Source of the DNA: Flavobacteriales bacterium
GTDB lineage: Bacteria; Bacteroidota; Bacteroidia; Flavobacteriales_D; Sanyastnellaceae
Direction of reading: 5' to 3'
DNA: 63,555 nucleotides
Assembly: GCA_015665315.1 (NCBI GenBank)
Contig: JADFAK010000088.1
Coordinates: 1 to 63,555 of the forward strand
Shown here: positions 52,046-59,290 of the stretch, in pieces
Layout of the letters: the number at the start of each line of letters is the position of its first letter
How positions within the stretch are numbered: position 1 is the stretch's first letter
Notes under the pieces: generated by a model
The model's database searches: none
What the model was told of the DNA's origin: nothing
What the model saw: only the letters and a program-made list of their open reading frames with translations
Made by a program: the position numbers and the translations under genes

Positions 52046-55000
52046 CTATTTGGATGCATTTGGCTTTATGCCAGAGACAAAAAACATGTGCATAAGCCCT
52101 TTTCCCTTGGCTTCAATTTCTCCACGTTCTTCGATGAGAAAGTCGTTTTTGACGAGGTCATAGCACGCTTTGGAGATGTTCAATTTTCCGGCAGAACCAC
52201 TCGATTCCATGCGCGAGGCAATGTTGACGGTGTCGCCCCAAATATCGTAGGCAAACTTCTTTTGTCCCACCACTCCGGCGACAAGTGGACCGCTATGAAT
52301 ACCAATGCGTATAGGCCAAGCGGAATGTCCGTCTTTTGCACGTTGAGCATTTATTTCTCGGGTGATTTCCAACATTTCTAGGCCGAAAAGCACCATGTTC
52401 TTAGCATGATCTGGGTTGGCGGCTGGAATGCCTGAGGCGCACATGTAGGAATCTCCTATGGTCTTGATTTTCTCTATGCCGTACTTCGCTGAGGCTTGGT
52501 CGAATGCTTCGAAGAATCGGTGCAGACTTTCAACCAATCGTTTCGCATCAGTCTCTTCAGTTAGTCTTGTAAATCCTTTGAAATCACTGAATAATACGGT
52601 CGCGGCGTCGTAATTTCGTGCTTCGGCATTGCCTTTTTCTTTTAACTCGTCGGCGGTTGCTGCCGGTAAGATATTTAGCAACAGGTCATCCGATTTTTTC
52701 TTCTCATAGCGCAATTCTTCCGTACGCTTGAGTACCGTATTCTCCAGTTTGATGTTCTCTTTTTCGAGCCGCTTCAATCGCAGTCGGAATGCACTCAAAA
52801 CAACCACAGCCACCAAAAGAATGAAGCCGATAATAAATCCCTTCGTTTTCCATACTGGCAACATGATCTGAAAATCATAGGTCGTCGGTTCGCTTACTTT
52901 TCCATAGGCGTTCTTCGCCTGAATCCCGAAGGAATAGGTGCCCGGAGGTAAGAAATTAAAAGCCTCCCGCTGCTCAGCTCCTTGGGCAATGCTTCTCCAC
53001 GGACCCCAATCTTCATCCTGTCCAATAAGTCGGGTCCGAAATTCCACGTGGTCGCTTTGGCACCATTCGACTACATTGAAGTCGAAGGTTATATCGTTTT
53101 CGTCGTAAGACATCACCAAGCCTTGTGGTAAATCGGTCCAAGCTTCAAACCCCGTCAAGTGCCGATAGCCGGGGAATAATGAACGCAAGAAGGAGGCTTC
53201 AGTAGTGAATTTCATGCTGTCGGCCGAATGGCTACCAATAATTTGGTCGTGCAAAGAAATGCTTGTGAGTTGGGTGATTGGCGGACTCAAGTCTTCGAGA
53301 TCGGCAGCTGGGTTGTAGCTCGACAGGAATCCACCAGAGCACCACCAAATGCGTTGTTGGTCGTCTTCAACTACATTGTTCATGGAAATCCCCGTGACCA
53401 CCATTCCACTGCTTTCGTCGTAAATCCGCACTTGAAGATTTGACATGTCGGCACCAAATTCGAGTGAGCTGCGATCGATGGAACAAATACCATGCAGCGT
53501 ACCCAACCACAGTTTCTCGTCGTTCACATGAAGTGCTCGAATCGAGTTGGAAATAAGGCCCTCTCGTACCGTGAGCTTGATGGTTTTTAAGCTTGGCGCT
53601 CCGCGCAAATGATCCAATAACTCCTTCCTGTCATAAATCGCCAATCCATGGTTGGTGGAGCCGACGTAAATATGACTCCCTACATTTTTAATGGTGAAGA
53701 CATCGTTTCCAATATTGCCGTTGCTCACGTCAAAGACCAGTGGTGAACCATTTGCCTGCAAGGCTTGAGCAGTTAAAATCAACACACCGTGATTCGACGT
53801 GGCCATCCATAAATTTCCATCCTCATCAAATTCAATTTCCCAGATATGCGCGTTTTTTTGTTCGCCCAAGGGCAGGTAGTAAGTCGAGTCATTGTGAAAT
53901 TTCCGCAATCCGTGAAATCCTCCGGCATAGATCTCTTGGTTTAAGCCTTCGGCAAATGAAAAAACGTCGCGCTGAACGGTACTTGCTTCGCCGTCAACGA
54001 TTGCCGTCGCTTTCTCATGTTGTATTCTGAATACGCCATCGTCACTCGCTGCGATCCAGATATTTTGCTGACTGTCTTCAAAAATGTCGTGGACGTCGAC
54101 AAGCCCAGAGGAAGGATCTTCGAACGGTTCTATCTTGCCATTTGGAAAAATTCGGTCGATGCCTCCTCCTGAATAACCAATCAAGAGCGAGTTGTCGGCT
54201 AGTCGGCATACAGCCCAAGGTTTGTCATTTTGCAGACCGTTCTTTGAGCTATAGTTGTCAAAAGCTTGTAGTCCAATCTTTCCAATACCCTCGCCAAAAG
54301 TGCCAAACCAAACGTTGTCATCGCTGTCGGAGATAAGTGTGATAATTCGGTTTCCGGGTAGTCCGTTCTCCTGGGTATAGTGCGTCGACATGTCCTTGTT
54401 AATCGCAATAATCCCGTTCCGATTGGTTGCGGCGAAGATCGAGCCATTGGAAACTTCGACGATGTCCCATACTGCATAATTCTCCAGAGCGACAATAGAC
54501 TCAATCGTTCCAAACTTTGTGTCTATGCGCTGCATGTTTCGAAAGCCCACCCACACGTCCTGGTTGGCCAAACAAGCCATGGTACGCGCGCTATGTTGAG
54601 GCAGGGCATTGAAGATCTCGTGCGGATAGAAGGATTGGTTGTCGTAAATGACGATGCCTTCCTGCGGTGAGCCCATCCAAATTTCACCCTTGTCCAGTTC
54701 GACAAATGAAGTGATGTCGCGGAACGATTCAGGGATGTATGAACTTAGGTCAATGAATTTTTCGTCGATGATTACGCCGGCACCGTGGTTATGTGTCCCC
54801 ACCCAAATCCGGCCTTTTGAATCACAGAATAGCTTCCAAACCAATACGCCATCGGTAGCTTTTAACTGCTTGGCTAAATCATAGTGAACGAAGTCTTTTC
54901 CGTTGAATTTGAGGAGGGAAGTGCCCCATCCTCCGAACCACATATTTCCTTGAGAGTCCATGGTGATCGACTCAATCTTGGACTCAAATCCAGCGATATG

Positions 55001-55327
55001 AATCGAATGTAATTCGTGCTGGTTGTACCGGACAATCAAGCCTCCCTTGCCACCTATCCAGATATTACCGGCGCGGTCTTCGCACATGCCAAAGACGTCC
55101 AAAGCGACGAGGTTTTGGTCTTGACCGAGGTATTCGATATTGGCTATGCGATCGGCTTTGCGAAAAAGGCCGGATGTGGGAGTCGTTTCCCAGTGTACTT
55201 CATGAATTGTGTCGCCGACAAGTGCATGGCCTCCTGAAAGGGCCGACGATGATCCGCTTTGGCCCAACGAGGCTAGCACGAGGGTTAGGGACAATAGGAG
55301 TGATATGGTGTGTAAGGCCAAGCGCAA
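52046..55327 (-). CDS. Receptor adenylate cyclase with two-component-type propeller sensor
   Basis: 1093 residues. It has a signal peptide (MRLALHTISLLLSLTLVLAS). A large periplasmic part follows, made of Reg_prop beta-propeller repeats (for example AGNIWIGGKGGLIVRYNQHE, GRIWVGTHNHGAG, DDNVWFGTFGEGIGK, GNLWMATSNHGVL). Then come a Y_Y_Y domain (FNFLPPGTYSFGIQAKNAYG), one transmembrane helix (GFIIGFILLVAVVVLSAF), a coiled coil, and a class III cyclase domain. The cyclase keeps both metal Asp residues (LFSDFKGFT, IGDSYM), the adenine-specifying Lys (EKIKTIGD) and Asp (AYDIWGD), and the transition-state Asn/Arg (VNIASRM). Propeller-Y_Y_Y sensors normally feed histidine kinases. Here they control cAMP synthesis. 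The ligand, by analogy perhaps a glycan, is unknown. Confidence 0.93.
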   Translation of the reverse strand: MRLALHTISLLLSLTLVLASLGQSGSSSALSGGHALVGDTIHEVHWETTPTSGLFRKADRIANIEYLGQDQNLVALDVFGMCEDRAGNIWIGGKGGLIVRYNQHELHSIHIAGFESKIESITMDSQGNMWFGGWGTSLLKFNGKDFVHYDLAKQLKATDGVLVWKLFCDSKGRIWVGTHNHGAGVIIDEKFIDLSSYIPESFRDITSFVELDKGEIWMGSPQEGIVIYDNQSFYPHEIFNALPQHSARTMACLANQDVWVGFRNMQRIDTKFGTIESIVALENYAVWDIVEVSNGSIFAATNRNGIIAINKDMSTHYTQENGLPGNRIITLISDSDDNVWFGTFGEGIGKIGLQAFDNYSSKNGLQNDKPWAVCRLADNSLLIGYSGGGIDRIFPNGKIEPFEDPSSGLVDVHDIFEDSQQNIWIAASDDGVFRIQHEKATAIVDGEASTVQRDVFSFAEGLNQEIYAGGFHGLRKFHNDSTYYLPLGEQKNAHIWEIEFDEDGNLWMATSNHGVLILTAQALQANGSPLVFDVSNGNIGNDVFTIKNVGSHIYVGSTNHGLAIYDRKELLDHLRGAPSLKTIKLTVREGLISNSIRALHVNDEKLWLGTLHGICSIDRSSLEFGADMSNLQVRIYDESSGMVVTGISMNNVVEDDQQRIWWCSGGFLSSYNPAADLEDLSPPITQLTSISLHDQIIGSHSADSMKFTTEASFLRSLFPGYRHLTGFEAWTDLPQGLVMSYDENDITFDFNVVEWCQSDHVEFRTRLIGQDEDWGPWRSIAQGAEQREAFNFLPPGTYSFGIQAKNAYGKVSEPTTYDFQIMLPVWKTKGFIIGFILLVAVVVLSAFRLRLKRLEKENIKLENTVLKRTEELRYEKKKSDDLLLNILPAATADELKEKGNAEARNYDAATVLFSDFKGFTRLTEETDAKRLVESLHRFFEAFDQASAKYGIEKIKTIGDSYMCASGIPAANPDHAKNMVLFGLEMLEITREINAQRAKDGHSAWPIRIGIHSGPLVAGVVGQKKFAYDIWGDTVNIASRMESSGSAGKLNISKACYDLVKNDFLIEERGEIEAKGKGLMHMFFVSGIKPNASK

Positions 55328-55373
55328 GTAATCGCTAAAATAGGGAATAGTAGACCTCTTTTTGACCTAGAAA

Positions 55374-56003
55374 TTATTTTTCTGAAACTGGCCCGGCGAG
55401 TGATACGTGTTTTTTGTCGACTTGAATTTCGCCAGCTTCGATGCGGCGTACAACTTCCTCGATGATCATTTCATCCCCTTCGGCATCGTATTCGTTTTTT
55501 AGGTTGTGGCCAAAAAGTCGAGCCAAGCCCTGCCACATCCACGCTGAGAAGTTACCTTTGAGTTCCTGAATAAGCTCGTAGCTGGTGTCTCCTGTTTCTC
55601 GGTCGATTAACTTGATGAGGATCATTCCCTCGCTTATTGTTAAATCGGTGAGCTCACCCTCGAACTGCGACATGAGTTCCTTTTCAGCTTTTTTCAGAAA
55701 CTTCTTGCGCTCCTTTTCATTCTCGATCTTTTTAAGCTGTTCATCGTATTGAGCCATGAGCTGACCAGCGGCTTCGGCGTAGGGATAAGCCTTGATGATT
55801 TTGGGTTCCAGTCGGTTGTAGCGTTTTTGGAACTTCTTATTCCAAGTAATAGATTGCGAAACTACGGCATCACCCAACATGACTACAGGAATGGTATCTC
55901 CATTTTCTATGATAGCATCACAGATAACATGGTCTTTCCCGTCTTGAGCCGAAGAACTCAAGCTTAACAGAAGAAGTGATATGAAGAAAAAGTAATATTT
56001 CAT
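55374..56003 (-). CDS. Exported DUF4294 protein
   Basis: 209 residues from the ATG at 56003 (MKYYFFFISLLLLSLSSSAQ, signal peptide); a frame continues 20 residues upstream without export features. The mature part matches DUF4294 of Bacteroidota: AYPYAEAAGQLMAQYDEQLK, a Lys/Glu-rich helix, and ISEGMILIKLIDRETGDTSY leading to GNFSAWMWQGLARLFGHNLK. The family has no assigned activity. It lies between accC (75 bp upstream) and the adenylate cyclase (46 bp downstream), all on the minus strand. Confidence 0.88.
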   Translation of the reverse strand: MKYYFFFISLLLLSLSSSAQDGKDHVICDAIIENGDTIPVVMLGDAVVSQSITWNKKFQKRYNRLEPKIIKAYPYAEAAGQLMAQYDEQLKKIENEKERKKFLKKAEKELMSQFEGELTDLTISEGMILIKLIDRETGDTSYELIQELKGNFSAWMWQGLARLFGHNLKNEYDAEGDEMIIEEVVRRIEAGEIQVDKKHVSLAGPVSEK

Positions 56004-56078
56004 TCCATTTGTACAACGCACGTATACGCAAGAATCGTACGCGGGTTTTCGAAAGGTACTCAAGAATGTGGTTTTTTA

Positions 56079-57560
56079 CTAAAGAGTCAGCCTATTCCGT
56101 CTCCACTGACTGACATTTTCTGTTTTATTAACTTCCTTTTTCAAGGTCGTCACCATTTTTTCATGAGTCATAGCGCTTAGAATAGCTGCCAGTTCTTCAC
56201 TCGAATTGTCGACCGGTAGTTTCCCGTCGAAATATAAACTCACAAATCGCGTGTCGAATTTACCCGATCGAAAAGCTTCATGGTTGATGGCAAATTTGCA
56301 AAATGGCAAAGTCGTCTTGATACCAGTGATCGTGTAGTCGTTGATAGCTTTGATCATGCGGTCGATTGCTGCGGTTCGCGTGCCAGCGTGCACAATCAAC
56401 TTGCTGATCATCGGATCGTAGTATATAGGTATAGTCATACCTTCATCAAACCCATCATCGACACGGACACCTTCTCCTTGAGGTCTTACGTATTCTTCCA
56501 GCGTTCCGATATCGGGCAGGAAGTTGTTCTCAGGATCCTCAGCATACACTCTCACTTCCAGCGCATGGCCGTTGATTTTTATGTCGTCTTGGGTGAATTT
56601 CAGTTTCTCCCCGCGCGCTACATTGATTTGCTCTCGCACCAAGTCGATTCCCGTGATCATCTCTGAAACAGGATGTTCTACTTGCAAGCGTGTGTTCATT
56701 TCGAGGAAGTAGTAGCTTAAATCTTCGTCCACGAGGAACTCGACTGTTCCAGCTCCCACATAGTCACATGCACGTGCGACGTCAATGGCGCTCTGGCCCA
56801 TTTTCTGACGTTGCTCTTCGGAAAGAACGGAAGACGGAGCTTCTTCGACTACTTTTTGGTGCCGACGTTGAATCGAACAGTCTCTTTCGCAGAGGTGAAC
56901 GATATTGCCATGTTTGTCGGCCAGCACTTGAATTTCAATATGCCTTGGAGCAGCTACGTACTTCTCAATAAAAACCGATCCATCACCAAAAGCCGATTCG
57001 GCCTCCGAAATAGCTCGTTTCATTTGATCGATAAACTCCTCCCGACTATTAACCACGCGCATTCCTTTTCCTCCGCCACCAGCGCTGGCCTTGATGAGAA
57101 TCGGAAATCCAATTTCTTCGGCCGTATTCATGGCTTCGTCAAGATCAGTAATTGCTTCGTCGGTTCCAGGAACCATGGGGATGTTGTACGCTTTAACAGC
57201 AGCTTTTGCCTCAAGTTTGCTACCCATCATGCGGATTGCCTTAGGAGCAGGTCCGATAAAACTGATTCCAGCAGCTTCTGTAGCAATGGCAAAATCGGCA
57301 TTCTCAGAAAGAAAGCCATAGCCAGGATGAATACCTTCAACACCAAGTTCTTTGGCGATTTCCAGTATTTTGTCTCCTAGTAGGTATGATTGAGATGAGG
57401 GGGGAGGTCCAATGCAGACTGCCTCGTCGGCAAATTTTACAAATGGCGCGTTTCTATCTGCCTCTGAAAAGACTGCCACTGTGGCAATATTCATTTCTTT
57501 AGCTGTACGCATAATACGCAACGCAATTTCTCCTCTATTAGCAACCAATATTTTCTTCAT
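56079..57560 (-). CDS. accC: Biotin carboxylase subunit of an acyl-CoA carboxylase
   Basis: 493 residues from the ATG at 57560 (MKKILVANRGEIALRIMRTA). It carboxylates biotin with bicarbonate and ATP for acetyl- or propionyl-CoA carboxylase. ATP-grasp features: IGPAPKAIRMMGSKLEAK, KASAGGGGKGMRVV, LCERDCSIQRRHQKVVEEAP and EMNTRLQVEHPVSEMITG (catalytic Glu, Arg). Compared with E. coli AccC it has about 40 extra C-terminal residues ending VSQWRRNRL, as in carboxylase subunits of other Bacteroidota. No biotin carrier or carboxyltransferase gene is adjacent, so those partners are elsewhere. It is transcribed away from the SRP RNA terminator region. Confidence 0.95.
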   Translation of the reverse strand: MKKILVANRGEIALRIMRTAKEMNIATVAVFSEADRNAPFVKFADEAVCIGPPPSSQSYLLGDKILEIAKELGVEGIHPGYGFLSENADFAIATEAAGISFIGPAPKAIRMMGSKLEAKAAVKAYNIPMVPGTDEAITDLDEAMNTAEEIGFPILIKASAGGGGKGMRVVNSREEFIDQMKRAISEAESAFGDGSVFIEKYVAAPRHIEIQVLADKHGNIVHLCERDCSIQRRHQKVVEEAPSSVLSEEQRQKMGQSAIDVARACDYVGAGTVEFLVDEDLSYYFLEMNTRLQVEHPVSEMITGIDLVREQINVARGEKLKFTQDDIKINGHALEVRVYAEDPENNFLPDIGTLEEYVRPQGEGVRVDDGFDEGMTIPIYYDPMISKLIVHAGTRTAAIDRMIKAINDYTITGIKTTLPFCKFAINHEAFRSGKFDTRFVSLYFDGKLPVDNSSEELAAILSAMTHEKMVTTLKKEVNKTENVSQWRRNRLTL

Positions 57561-57635
57561 GCAGAATAATTTGGGCAAAAATAGGGAAATGAAAGAAAGT
57601 TTGCTTGAGGGATTTTTCCGAGAGAAAAAGGGGAA

Positions 57636-57739
57636 AAAGAGGGCAAGCTACTCATATCGCACCGCTACAACTACTTACCCTTGCTGTCTTCCGACCCTGG
57701 GGGAGTTCAGTAGGAGCTGATCGTATAAGACTTGCCCGC
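57636..57739 (-). ncRNA. ffs: Signal recognition particle RNA, small bacterial type
   Basis: Minus-strand RNA of about 100 nt. The ends pair through GGGCAAG near the 5' side (57737-57731) and GCTTGCCC near the 3' side (57648-57641), followed by a T-run. The apical part contains the SRP domain IV-like CCCAGGGTCGGAAGACAGCA and AGGGTAAG. This asymmetric-loop motif is diagnostic of 4.5S/SRP RNA that binds Ffh. A promoter with TACCTTTG lies directly upstream. Ends are approximate. Confidence 0.88.
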
Positions 57740-57741
57740 CG

Positions 57742-57773
57742 CAAAGGTAAGTTGATATTCGGATTTTTACCAA
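57742..57773 (-). promoter_or_regulatory. Promoter of the SRP RNA gene
   Basis: Minus strand: TTG at 57773-57771, a 21-nt spacer and TACCTTTG at 57749-57742, matching the Bacteroidota -33/-7 consensus. The predicted start is a few bases further down, at the 5' arm of the RNA. It is divergent from the DUF4199 promoter. Confidence 0.75.
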
Positions 57774-57786
57774 CCGAATGAACGAT

Positions 57787-57794
57787 TATATTTG
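57787..57794 (+). promoter_or_regulatory. -7 box (TATATTTG) before the DUF4199 gene
   Basis: A perfect TAnnTTTG match 22 bp before the ATG at 57816. It shares the short divergent spacer with the SRP RNA promoter. The upstream TTTTT at about 57764-57768 is only a weak -33 candidate. Confidence 0.5.
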
Positions 57795-57815
57795 TCCTAA
57801 CATTAAAACAAGGAT

Positions 57816-58328
57816 ATGAACAAGTCAGCAATTCAATTTGGCCTACTCTCAGGGCTGGTATTAAGTGTGATCAATGCATTGATCTATTTCATTAACTATG
57901 AATTACTTGCAAATTTTTTACTGGGCATTTCCTTGCTCGTTCTTATAATTGCATTGATAGTTATTGGTGCTGTTCGCATCCGAAAAGAATTTGGTCCATT
58001 TGACCTCAAACAAGCTTTTATCACCACTTTTCTTATCTGCATTGGCTTAATTGTAGTGACTACCTTGTATGAAATTGTTCTATTCACCTTCATTGATCCG
58101 ACGTTTGGGGAAACCATGGCTGAGATAATAACGACCACTACAGAGGAGTGGATGTCCAAGTTCAATACTCCACAAGAAATTATGGAGGAAGAACTCCCTA
58201 ATGTATATGCCGATGCGATTGAGCGTTACAGCATGGCCGGAGCTTTGAAAGGTCTGTGGACTGGAGCCCTAATCTCGGCTGTCTTTTCTATCATTGTCGC
58301 ACTAATCATCCGTTCTAAGAAGGACTAA
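57816..58328 (+). CDS. DUF4199 family membrane protein
   Basis: 170 residues with four hydrophobic helices (about 7-27, 31-52, 66-92, 140-163). The pattern matches DUF4199, an inner-membrane family of Bacteroidota. Between the third and fourth helices is a charged loop (MSKFNTPQEIMEEELPNVYA) that faces one side. The function is unknown. It is followed 14 bp later by the GT2 gene. DUF4199 and GT2 neighbours occur in other genomes as far as I recall, which suggests a role connected with lipid-linked sugar transfer (inference). Confidence 0.85.
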   Translation: MNKSAIQFGLLSGLVLSVINALIYFINYELLANFLLGISLLVLIIALIVIGAVRIRKEFGPFDLKQAFITTFLICIGLIVVTTLYEIVLFTFIDPTFGETMAEIITTTTEEWMSKFNTPQEIMEEELPNVYADAIERYSMAGALKGLWTGALISAVFSIIVALIIRSKKD

Positions 58329-58342
58329 AGTCTACTGTGTCT

Positions 58343-59290
58343 ATGGATATTTCCATTGTAATACCTCTTTTTAACGAGGAGGAATCTTTGAATGAATTGC
58401 ACGAGTGGATTGTGAAAGTTGCCCAACGCGAAGGACTATCTTACGAGGTCGTTTTTGTTGATGACGGCAGTTCTGATAAGTCATGGGAGGTGGTTCAAGC
58501 GCTACGCGCAAATGACCCTTGTGTGCGTGGAATCCGCTTTCGTCGCAACTACGGCAAGTCGGCCGCGCTTCATTCAGGCTTCCAACTATGTGAAGGAGAT
58601 ATCGTAATTACGATGGATGCCGACCTCCAGGATTCACCTGAGGAGATTCCTGAGATGGTCAAAATGATCCGTACACTCGGATTTGACTTGGTGTCAGGTT
58701 GGAAAAAAAAGCGCTATGATCCAATCAGCAAGACTATTCCTACCAAGTTGTACAATTGGGCTACACGAAGGATGACAGGCATTCGATTGCATGATTTTAA
58801 TTGCGGACTCAAAGCATACCGACTGGATGTCGTCAAGAGTATTGAAGTCTACGGTGAGATGCATCGCTACATTCCCGTCATCGCCAAGCGCGAAGGATTT
58901 GTGAAAATAGGCGAGAAGACAGTTCAGCATCAGGCTAGGAAGTATGGGACAACCAAATTTGGAATGGAACGCTTCGTAAATGGCTTTCTTGACCTACTCA
59001 CCATCACCTTCATATCGAAGTTCGGAAAGAAACCGATGCACCTTTTTGGAACCTTGGGGATGGTGATGTTTATGCTCGGATTAGCTTCCTTTCTCTGGAT
59101 AGGTGGTTCCAAGTTATACTGGTTGTGGAAGGATGTTCCCGCGAAGAACATTGCTGAGCAATCGACTTTCTTTATTGCGCTCACGGCTATGATTTTGGGA
59201 ACATTGTTGTTCTTGGCTGGATTTTTAGGTGAATTGATTTCAGCCAATAATCCATCTCGCAACAAGTACAAGATCAAGGAAGAAATTTAG
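58343..59290 (+). CDS. Family 2 glycosyltransferase, polyprenyl-phosphate type (DPM1/ArnC-like)
   Basis: 315 residues from the ATG at 58343; a GTG two codons earlier is possible. The N-terminal catalytic domain has VIPLFNEEESLNELHEWI, FVDDGSSDKSWEV, RRNYGKSAALHSGF, the DxD-type MDADLQDSPEEI, and HDFNCGLKAYR. Two C-terminal helices (about 230-253, 268-292) anchor it in the inner membrane. This is the architecture of enzymes that move a sugar from a nucleotide onto undecaprenyl phosphate. It is likely cotranscribed with DUF4199. The last four bases overlap the convergent T9SS gene's stop. Confidence 0.92.
   Translation: MDISIVIPLFNEEESLNELHEWIVKVAQREGLSYEVVFVDDGSSDKSWEVVQALRANDPCVRGIRFRRNYGKSAALHSGFQLCEGDIVITMDADLQDSPEEIPEMVKMIRTLGFDLVSGWKKKRYDPISKTIPTKLYNWATRRMTGIRLHDFNCGLKAYRLDVVKSIEVYGEMHRYIPVIAKREGFVKIGEKTVQHQARKYGTTKFGMERFVNGFLDLLTITFISKFGKKPMHLFGTLGMVMFMLGLASFLWIGGSKLYWLWKDVPAKNIAEQSTFFIALTAMILGTLLFLAGFLGELISANNPSRNKYKIKEEI

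Noticed and set aside
56811-57380. 189-codon plus-strand frame opposite accC
   Set aside because: It is antisense to a clearly conserved biotin carboxylase gene and has no recognisable features.
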